DNA from: Clostridioides difficile
GTDB lineage: Bacteria; Bacillota; Clostridia; Peptostreptococcales; Peptostreptococcaceae
Length of the DNA stretch: 64,000 bases
Direction of reading: 5' to 3'
Assembly: GCA_012955965.1 (NCBI GenBank)
Contig: JABBZI010000003.1
Location: forward strand, 62,001-126,000
In this document: piece by piece, positions 58,385 to 64,000 of the stretch
How positions within the stretch are numbered: position 1 is the stretch's first letter
Layout: each line of letters begins with the position of its first letter
Translations under genes and position numbers: made by a program
The notes under the pieces: model-generated
Told to the model about the DNA's origin: nothing
Seen by the model: only the letters and a program-made list of their open reading frames with translations
Databases searched by the model: none

Positions 58385-58444
58385 AATATTAAAAAAATAC
58401 ATATAAAGTATTTTTATATAAAAAATGGTGTGAGGAGAAGAGAT

Positions 58445-59242
58445 ATGATAAAAAGAAATGTTATAAAATGTTTAGTAGCAGTTTTAGCATTAACAGTTGT
58501 GGCTACTGGTTGCTCAAAAAAAGAGGAAGCAAAGAATGAAAAAGTTATAACTGTAGCTTCATCTAATTCAGCTGACCCATATTCTTACGTTGATAATGGT
58601 GAACATAAAGGTTTTGAAGTTGATATGTGGAAAGAAATTGGTAAAAGAAGTGGATATGAAATAAAAATGGAACCAACAGGTTTTAGCTCTATCTTTGGTA
58701 TGTTAGATTCTGGTAAAGTTGATGTAGCAGCCAACTTCTTTGGAATGTCTAAAGAAAGATTAGAAAAATATGATGCTTCTATACCTTATGGTTCTGATTC
58801 TGTTTGTATAGCTGTAAAAGATGGAAACAATGAAATTAATAAACTTGAAGATTTAAAAGGAAAAGTTGTAGCAATATCAGAAGGTTCTCAAGGCCAACAA
58901 GTTGCTGCTAGTGTTAATAAAGATAATTTATTTGAAGAAAAGGTTTATGGTGATGGGACTAATGGTATCCAAGATTTAGATTTAGGAAGAGTTAGTGCAT
59001 GGATTGATGCAGAACTTACTGTTGTAGGCGATGCAAAAAAAGCTAATATAAAGGTGAGAGTATTAGATGACAAACTATCAGTTACTAATATAGCATATTT
59101 CTTTAAGAAAAATGATGAAAAATCTAAGACTATAAAAGCAGATGTAAACAAAGCAATAGAAGAAATGCTTGCAGATGGAACTGTGAAAAAAATATCTGAA
59201 AAATGGTTTGGAATGGATGTAAGTGCTGACATACAAAAATAA
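58445..59242 (+). CDS. amino-acid ABC transporter substrate-binding lipoprotein
   Basis: 265 aa, lipid-anchored at C23 (lipobox VATGC). The SBP_bac_3 fold is shown by VASSNSADPYSYVDNGEHKGFEVDMWKEIGKR (about residues 37-68, in two parts), then NKLEDLKGKVVAISEGSQGQQ at the second lobe. Substrate residues such as the Asp/Arg pair of general amino-acid binders (ANFFGMSKERLEKYDAS has NFFGMSKER where many have T-x-x-R-x-x) appear modified, so the ligand may not be a plain amino acid. ATG 58445 lies 6 nt after GAGGAGA. Confidence 0.88.
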   Translation: MIKRNVIKCLVAVLALTVVATGCSKKEEAKNEKVITVASSNSADPYSYVDNGEHKGFEVDMWKEIGKRSGYEIKMEPTGFSSIFGMLDSGKVDVAANFFGMSKERLEKYDASIPYGSDSVCIAVKDGNNEINKLEDLKGKVVAISEGSQGQQVAASVNKDNLFEEKVYGDGTNGIQDLDLGRVSAWIDAELTVVGDAKKANIKVRVLDDKLSVTNIAYFFKKNDEKSKTIKADVNKAIEEMLADGTVKKISEKWFGMDVSADIQK

Positions 59243-59374
59243 GCACTTCAAAACTAGAATATAAAGTCGTGATAACTATAGATAAATTTAGTGAATTTAT
59301 CTATAGTTATCTGTGTATTATAATGTATTTATATTAGTATTTATAAATAAAAATAAGTTATGGAGGTATTGCAA

Positions 59375-60550
59375 ATGATTGAAACTAAAATAAAATCTAT
59401 CGCATTAAAAGATAGAGAAAAAATCATAAAAATAAGACGACAGATACATAGTAATCCAGAGTTGGCATTTAAAGAATTTAAAACATCCAAACTTATAAAA
59501 GAAGAACTAGATAAACTTAATATAGAGTATATAGATGTTGCTGGTACAGGAGTATTAGCTACTATAAAAGGAAAAAATAATAGTGGTAAAACTATACTAC
59601 TTAGAGCGGATATGGATGCCCTTCCAATAAAAGAGGAAAATGAGTTAGAATTTAAATCAATAAATGATAATATGCATGCTTGTGGGCATGACGCACATGT
59701 TTCATGGTTGTTAGGAACAGCAATGATTTTAAATCATATAAAAGAGGAACTTAATGGAAATGTAAAGTTACTATTTCAACCTGGTGAAGAAAAAGGAGGC
59801 TCTGATATTGTAATTAAAGAAAATGTACTTGAAGGTGTGGATGCATTAGCTACTGGTCATTGTTGGCCAACTATTGAATCAGGAAAAATTGGAATAGCTA
59901 GAAATTGTGCTATGGCAGCAACTAATACTTTTGAAATAACAATAATTGGTAAGGGTGGACATGGAGCAGAGCCTCATAATTGTATAGACCCAATTGCGGT
60001 TGGAAATGCAGTATATTCATCTATTCAACAGATAGTCTCAAGAAAGATTGACCCAGTTATACCAGTAGTAGTATCTGTTTGTTCTTTTAATTCTGGTGTT
60101 TCCAAAAATATAATACCAGATATATGTATACTTCAAGGGACTATTAGAGCAATAAGTCAGGAAAAAGTGATTGAAGTAAGTAAAATCCTAGAAAACATAG
60201 TAAGAAGCGTATGTAAAGCACATGGAGCAGATTGCAAGTTTGAAAAGAGTGCAGGAGGAGACGCTGTCATAAATGATAAAAATATGATAGAGCTTGGAAG
60301 AAGAAGTGCTTGCAAAATACTTGGAGATGAAAATGTTGAAATGATTGATTTTCCTGCAATGACAGGTGAGGATTTTGCTATTTATATGAAAGAGAAACCA
60401 GGTTTATTTATGTATATAGGTGTAGGTAATAAAGAAAAAAATATAAATTATAGATTGCACAACAACAAGTTTGATATAGATGAAAAATGTTTGAGCACAG
60501 CATCTTCCTTATTATCTCAGCTTGCAGTAGATTATTTATGTCAATTTTAG
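59375..60550 (+). CDS. M20-family amidohydrolase (N-acyl amino-acid deacylase)
   Basis: 391 aa, cytosolic metalloenzyme of the aminoacylase/hippurate hydrolase/IAA-amino-acid hydrolase group. Metal and catalytic motifs: LLRADMDALPIKEEN (about residues 75-89), HACGHDAHVSWLLG (about 102-115), PGEEKGGSD (about 136-144, catalytic Glu), ATGHCWPT (about 160-167), the dimerisation insert GKGGHGAEPHNCIDP and the late HNNKFDIDE His. ATG 59375 follows GGAGGT by 7 nt. Located between ABC transporter genes, it probably deacylates the imported compound, as YxeP does beside YxeMNO in B. subtilis. Confidence 0.88.
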   Translation: MIETKIKSIALKDREKIIKIRRQIHSNPELAFKEFKTSKLIKEELDKLNIEYIDVAGTGVLATIKGKNNSGKTILLRADMDALPIKEENELEFKSINDNMHACGHDAHVSWLLGTAMILNHIKEELNGNVKLLFQPGEEKGGSDIVIKENVLEGVDALATGHCWPTIESGKIGIARNCAMAATNTFEITIIGKGGHGAEPHNCIDPIAVGNAVYSSIQQIVSRKIDPVIPVVVSVCSFNSGVSKNIIPDICILQGTIRAISQEKVIEVSKILENIVRSVCKAHGADCKFEKSAGGDAVINDKNMIELGRRSACKILGDENVEMIDFPAMTGEDFAIYMKEKPGLFMYIGVGNKEKNINYRLHNNKFDIDEKCLSTASSLLSQLAVDYLCQF

Positions 60551-60677
60551 AGTATATTTATAAAATATATTTAGCTCAGAATCAAAATATTTAGTCTGTT
60601 TTTAAAATTAATACTGACATGTTAATTTTTATATCAAGTATATTATTTATTATATTTATTAAAAAAGGTGGATAACA

Positions 60678-61427
60678 ATGATAAAAGTAGAAAATTTACA
60701 TAAAAGTTTTAAAGGTACAGAAGTTCTTAAAGGTATAAATTTAGAGATAAATCAAAGTGAAGTAGTAGCTATACTTGGTCCATCTGGGACAGGTAAATCA
60801 ACACTACTTAGATGTTTAAATTATTTGGTTGAGCCTACAAAAGGAAAGATAATGATTGGAGATGTAAGGGTAGATGTAGAAAAAGCAACAAAAAAAGATA
60901 TAGCAAATTTAAGAAAACATACATCTATGGTATTTCAGAATTATAACTTATTTAAAAATAAAACAGCACTAGAAAATGTAATGGAGGCATTAATAGTAGT
61001 ACATAAAAAAAGTAAACAAGAAGCTAGAGAAATATCTTTAAAATTAATAGATAAAGTAGGTATGTTAGATAGAAAAGATTTTTATCCATCAAAATTATCA
61101 GGAGGTCAACAACAAAGGATAGGTATAGCTAGAGCGATGGCAGTAAATCCAAATGTAATATTATTTGATGAGCCAACATCTGCACTTGACCCAGAACTTG
61201 TTGGAGAAGTATTAAGTGTTATAAAATCGCTTGCAAAAGAAGGAATAACAATGCTTATTGTAACTCATGAAATAAATTTTGCAAAAGAAGTTGCTGATAA
61301 AATTATATTTATGGATAATGGTGTAATAGCTGAAGAAGGAACTCCTAATGAAATATTTAATAATCCTAAAAATGAAAGAACTGCAAAATTTTTAAATATA
61401 ATTAGGAAAGAAGAAGTATCTAATTAA
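60678..61427 (+). CDS. amino-acid ABC transporter, ATP-binding subunit
   Basis: 249 aa, all ATPase motifs intact: Walker [10 protein letters not shown] (about residues 34-42), Q-loop MVFQNYNLF (about 80-88), signature LSGGQQQR (about 137-144), Walker [14 protein letters not shown] (about 157-169) and H-loop VTHE (about 193-196). Highest resemblance is to TcyN/GlnQ/HisP-type ATPases. It ends the operon, which is closed by a 21-bp stem terminator. Confidence 0.92.
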   Translation: MIKVENLHKSFKGTEVLKGINLEINQSEVVAILGPSGTGKSTLLRCLNYLVEPTKGKIMIGDVRVDVEKATKKDIANLRKHTSMVFQNYNLFKNKTALENVMEALIVVHKKSKQEAREISLKLIDKVGMLDRKDFYPSKLSGGQQQRIGIARAMAVNPNVILFDEPTSALDPELVGEVLSVIKSLAKEGITMLIVTHEINFAKEVADKIIFMDNGVIAEEGTPNEIFNNPKNERTAKFLNIIRKEEVSN

Positions 61428-61461
61428 AAAAAGTATAAGTTAATTATTTTAAGATACATAA

Positions 61462-61520
61462 AATACTCCTATTAAATTTATAAGTTAGATAATAAATTTA
61501 ATAGGAGTATTTTTTATTAT
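61462..61520 (+). terminator. terminator of the amino-acid ABC operon
   Basis: Perfect 21-bp arms (61462-61482 and 61493-61513, core TACTCCTATTAAATTTA) with a 10-nt loop, then TTTATTATT. Confidence 0.88.
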
Positions 61521-61880
61521 TAGATTTATTATCTAATTTTAAATTGGAAATATACCTTATTTCTATTTTTATTTTAAAAATATCACAGAATATTTAAATA
61601 CATAAAAAAACAATGTTTGATAAAATATTATCTGTATTTACAATAGCATATTAATGAAATGATGTAATGTGGTAATTAAAGTCACTATACTAAAACATTG
61701 TCTTAAAGCATAAAGTATTAAACTTTAAAATAATCAAACTATATTATATATATTTTTTTATCTTGTTTAGTTTGCTAAAATTAACATAGAAAAAAAGTTT
61801 TAAAAGTAGAATTTTATTAAGATTTATATATAGATATAAACTATTAAAAAAATATTAAAGATACAAAAAAACTATAGAAA
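61521..61880. other. AT-rich spacer upstream of the symporter gene
   Basis: 360 bp without a recognised gene. One small dyad ATTAGAT / ATCTAAT near 61521-61540. No riboswitch recognised. Confidence 0.4.
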
Positions 61881-61909
61881 TTGACATATATTCCAGTATT
61901 TGCTAAAGT
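61881..61909 (+). promoter_or_regulatory. candidate promoter of the symporter gene
   Basis: Perfect -35 TTGACA (61881-61886), 17-bp spacer and extended -10 TGCTAAAGT (TG at 61901-61902, hexamer 61904-61909). Leader of about 100 nt follows. Confidence 0.55.
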
Positions 61910-62019
61910 AGCTTTTGGGGAAAATTACAAAGATTATTAATGCGCATTAGATAATTTACTTTAATTTTTTTAGAATTTTGGGTAATTTACAATATAAAAT
62001 ATTAGAAAGGAAAATATAA

Positions 62020-63291
62020 ATGAGAGACTTTTTAAAAAATTATAAGTCATCAATTATACTTTTATCATGTACCATAATAGGGGCGATAGTAGGGTTAGTA
62101 CTTGGTCCAAAAGCTTCAATACTAAAACCATTTGGGGATTTATTTATAAATGCTCTATTAATGATAGTAGTACCATTAGTATTTCTTAGTGTTTCTTCAG
62201 GTGTCGCTAGTGTAAAAAACATGGAACGTTTTGGAAAGATAATGAAGAATACAGCTATAGTATTTATGGGAACAACACTTGTAATTGCAGTTTTAGGTAT
62301 TACATCTGCATTATTATTTAATCCATCTAAAGGATTAGATGTATCGAGTGTAAAAAGTTTAATGGTGGCTCAAGATGCAGAAACTTTAGAATCAAAAGGA
62401 ACATTATTAGACCAAGTAGTATCAAGTATTACAGTTAAAAACTTTGGAGATTTATTTTCTAGTAGTAATTTATTACAATTAGTTATATTTGCAGTTTTAG
62501 TTGGAACAGCAATAGCTATGATGGGGGATAGAGGAAACACTATAAGAAAGCTCTTATCAGAAGGAACAGAAGCAATATTAAAAGTGGTAAGTATAGTCAT
62601 GCTTTATGCTCCTATAGGTCTAGGTTGTTATACAGCTACAATAATTGGAGAGCTTGGAAGTAAAATAATTCAAGGATATGTAAGAGTGTTTGTAATTTAT
62701 TCTCTAACGGCAGCACTGTATTTCTTATTATTTTATAGTTTATATGCTTTTTTATCTGCTGGAAAACAAGGGTTTAGACAATTTTGGAAGAATGCTATAA
62801 AACCAATAGCAACAGCATTAGCTACTTCTTCAAGTTCAGCATGTATACCATCAAATTTAGAAGCTAGTAAAAATATAGGAGTTCCTGATGATATATCAGA
62901 AACAGTTATACCTTTGGGAATAAATATACATAAAGATGGCTCAGTCTTAGCAGTAATAATAAAAGTTGCATTTTTATCAGGTATTTTAGGTAGTGGTATG
63001 GCAAATCCAGCAACAATAGGTCAATTATTTGTAACTGTATTTGTTGTTGGAGTATTTATGGCTCCTGTAGCAGGTGGCTGACTTATTGGTGAGATGCTCG
63101 TGGTTAGCATCTTTGGTTTTCCAGTGGAAGCAATTCCATTGTTGACAGTTATAACTACTATAACTGATATTCCTAATACTATATTAAATACAACTGGAAA
63201 TACAGTAACATCAATGTTAGTTGCAAGGTTAGTGGAAGGAAAAGATTGGCTTGTAGATAAAACATCAATTACTACAAAAAAAATAAGCTAA
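62020..63291 (+). CDS. DAACS-family sodium:dicarboxylate/amino-acid symporter, candidate selenoprotein (in-frame UGA at codon 354)
   Basis: Read through UGA 63079-63081 the protein has 423 aa, a normal family length; read as stop, 353 aa lacking half of HP2 and TM8. Features: serine-rich HP1 (ATSSSSACIP, about 268-277), KDGS in place of NMDGT (about 306-309), HP2 tip VAGG-U354, then TM8 D383-I-P-N386-T-I-L-N390-T-T-G-N394. By alignment with GltPh, D394 (amino-group ligand) and N401 are kept, R397 becomes Asn and the Na+ ligand D405 becomes Asn, arguing against aspartate/glutamate as substrate. A SECIS-like hairpin lies at 63091-63113. No frameshift or other stop interrupts the remainder. AAAGGAAA precedes ATG. 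A nonsense mutation is the alternative. Confidence 0.8.
63091..63113 (+). promoter_or_regulatory. SECIS-like stem-loop directing selenocysteine at UGA 63079
   Basis: GAGATGCT (63091-63098) pairs with AGCATCTT (63106-63113): 8 bp, one of them G-U, with loop CGTGGTT. The loop begins 17 nt after the UGA, within the 16-37 nt window usual for bacterial SECIS elements, and contains the expected G residues. It lies wholly in the downstream coding frame. Confidence 0.7.
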
Positions 63292-63314
63292 TTATAAAGT
63301 CAATTAATATATAT

Positions 63315-63366
63315 AGTTAATAGATATCTTAATTTTAGATAAATTAGATATCTATTAACTTTTTTA
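63315..63366. terminator. terminator between the symporter and Crp-family genes
   Basis: Perfect 15-bp arms AGTTAATAGATATCT / AGATATCTATTAACT over a 16-nt loop, with a T-run on the plus strand. Convergent genes on both sides. Confidence 0.88.
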
Positions 63367-63457
63367 AAAAATATAAATTTAAGATTCAAATATAATATTT
63401 ATACCTTGAATTAATTAATATAATATATTTTGAAATAGGTAATTTTAAATGTCTTAC

Positions 63458-64000
63458 CTAATTTTGAAAACAGAAGATTTCAAAATTATTTTTATTAAAA
63501 GATAACAAACCCTCATCTCTCATCTTACCAAGTTCTCTTGACATAGAACTCCTATCAACACACAAAAAATCGGCCATTTCATTTCTTGAAAAAGGAACTG
63601 TAAATTTGTGACTACCTGTTTGTTCTATTTGTTTTGAAAAATACATAAGTAATTTTTCACGAGTCGTTTTACGAGAAAGTAATTCTATTTTATTGTGAAG
63701 TAAAATATTTTTTTCAGCTATTAATTGTAACATGTTCTCAATTAATCTATTATGAAATACACATGTAGATGAACAAATACCAGTTACACTTTTAAATTTT
63801 ATAAATAAAACTTCACAAGAAGATGTTGTAGTCACTGTGACATTACTTTTATGTAGTCTAGTACATGCAAATACTTCTCCAAATAAATCTCCTGGTAAGA
63901 GTTCAGCTACAATATTTCTATTACCCTCAATATCTTCTTTTATTATATGTGCACTTCCTTTAAGCATAATACCAATAGAAGTAACCTCACTTCCAACTGA
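63458..64000 (-). CDS. Crp/Fnr-family transcriptional regulator, N-terminus beyond the right edge
   Basis: The frame stays open to the last base of the window: codons before the internal ATG at 63967 read VGSEVTSIGIM and belong to the cyclic-nucleotide-binding-like beta barrel, so about 40 N-terminal residues are missing here. Visible parts: ELLPGDLFGEVFAC (barrel motif), a dimer helix (IENMLQLIAEKNILLHNKIELL) and the C-terminal HTH_Crp (FSRNEMADFLCVDRSSMSRELGKMRDEGLLSF in two helices). Cys residues in the barrel (ICSSTCVF) could hold a redox or metal signal but this is speculation. It converges with the symporter gene. Confidence 0.85.
   Translation of the reverse strand, partial: SVGSEVTSIGIMLKGSAHIIKEDIEGNRNIVAELLPGDLFGEVFACTRLHKSNVTVTTTSSCEVLFIKFKSVTGICSSTCVFHNRLIENMLQLIAEKNILLHNKIELLSRKTTREKLLMYFSKQIEQTGSHKFTVPFSRNEMADFLCVDRSSMSRELGKMRDEGLLSFNKNNFEIFCFQN

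Noticed and set aside
62020-63081. Symporter as a plain pseudogene
   Set aside because: Possible, but the single lesion is UGA, the rest is intact, a promoter and ribosome binding site are present, and a SECIS-like hairpin sits at the right distance. Kept only as the alternative.
63094-63291. Separate 65-aa gene after the symporter stop
   Set aside because: It has no ribosome binding site, starts inside the HP2 segment and encodes exactly the missing TM8 end of the symporter; read-through at UGA explains it better.
1-64000. CRISPR arrays, rRNA and tRNA genes, insertion sequences
   Set aside because: No regularly spaced repeats, no G+C-rich rRNA stretches, no cloverleaf-like GGTTCRANNC motifs and no transposase-like proteins were seen by reading; a dedicated scan was not possible.

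Overview
The window is strongly AT-rich, densely coded Firmicute DNA and almost certainly comes from Clostridioides difficile or a very close relative. Four things point there: a tandem pair of SinR-type regulators like the C. difficile sin locus (left edge), a surface protein with three CWB2 cell-wall-binding repeats (28.8-30.2 kb), an amidase that closely resembles the catalytic domain of C. difficile phage endolysins (44.7 kb), and a symporter gene with an in-frame UGA followed by a SECIS-like hairpin (63.1 kb), which fits a selenocysteine-using anaerobe. The species call and the symbols rest on recalled family knowledge, not on a database search. I see no rRNA, tRNA, CRISPR array, insertion sequence or prophage.

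Layout. 0-2.2 kb: a partial gene, sinR'/sinR (minus strand) and a beta-carbonic anhydrase. 2.3-7.2 kb: a MarR regulator with operator-like sites and a two-gene asymmetric ABC exporter. 7.2-9.1 kb: hflX with a candidate leader peptide. 9.2-10.2 kb: secreted transglutaminase-like protein. 10.8-15.9 kb: MarR/flavodoxin under a consensus promoter carrying twin palindromes, then aldehyde dehydrogenase, AI-2E-type permease and an esterase. 16-18 kb: sodium:solute symporter plus TetR regulator (minus). 18.5-26.2 kb: transporter, PLP aminotransferase, ferredoxin, three-subunit 2-oxoacid:ferredoxin oxidoreductase and ADP-forming acyl-CoA synthetase. Read together this is an oxidative amino-acid fermentation route: uptake, transamination, oxidative decarboxylation with ferredoxin reduction, then ATP formation. 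26.4-28.3 kb: ferritin and a ROK repressor with a large palindrome upstream. 28.6-30.7 kb: CWB2/glucosaminidase surface protein behind a leader hairpin, and a small membrane protein. 30.8-37.9 kb: PHP phosphatase, then an intracellular maltodextrin cluster (GH13, membrane protein, beta-phosphoglucomutase, GH65 phosphorylase). 38-41.4 kb: GH73 glucosaminidase and a large glycosidase-like lipoprotein. 41.4-45.4 kb: MFS transporter (minus), a SPOCS/DUF11-like gene pair, and an endolysin-like amidase. 45.5-54.3 kb: DbpA-type helicase, alpha/beta hydrolase, a four-domain sulfur/CoA reductase fusion and an SNF2 helicase (minus). 54.6-57.3 kb: molybdo/tungsto-pterin oxidoreductase and its iron-sulfur subunit. 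57.3-61.5 kb: amino-acid ABC transporter with an M20 deacylase inside the operon. 61.9-64 kb: the candidate selenocysteine symporter and a Crp-family regulator cut by the right edge.

The observation I rate most worth checking is the symporter at 62020-63291. Its only in-frame stop is a UGA at 63079-63081. The reading frame continues through the rest of a normal DAACS-family C-terminus, and an 8-bp stem with a G-rich 7-nt loop starts 9 nt after the UGA, the usual geometry of a bacterial SECIS. The UGA falls in the tip of hairpin HP2, the extracellular gate of this family. Other leads are the upstream leader of hflX, the duplicated promoter-like element before the ABC/M20 operon, and the orphan endolysin domain.
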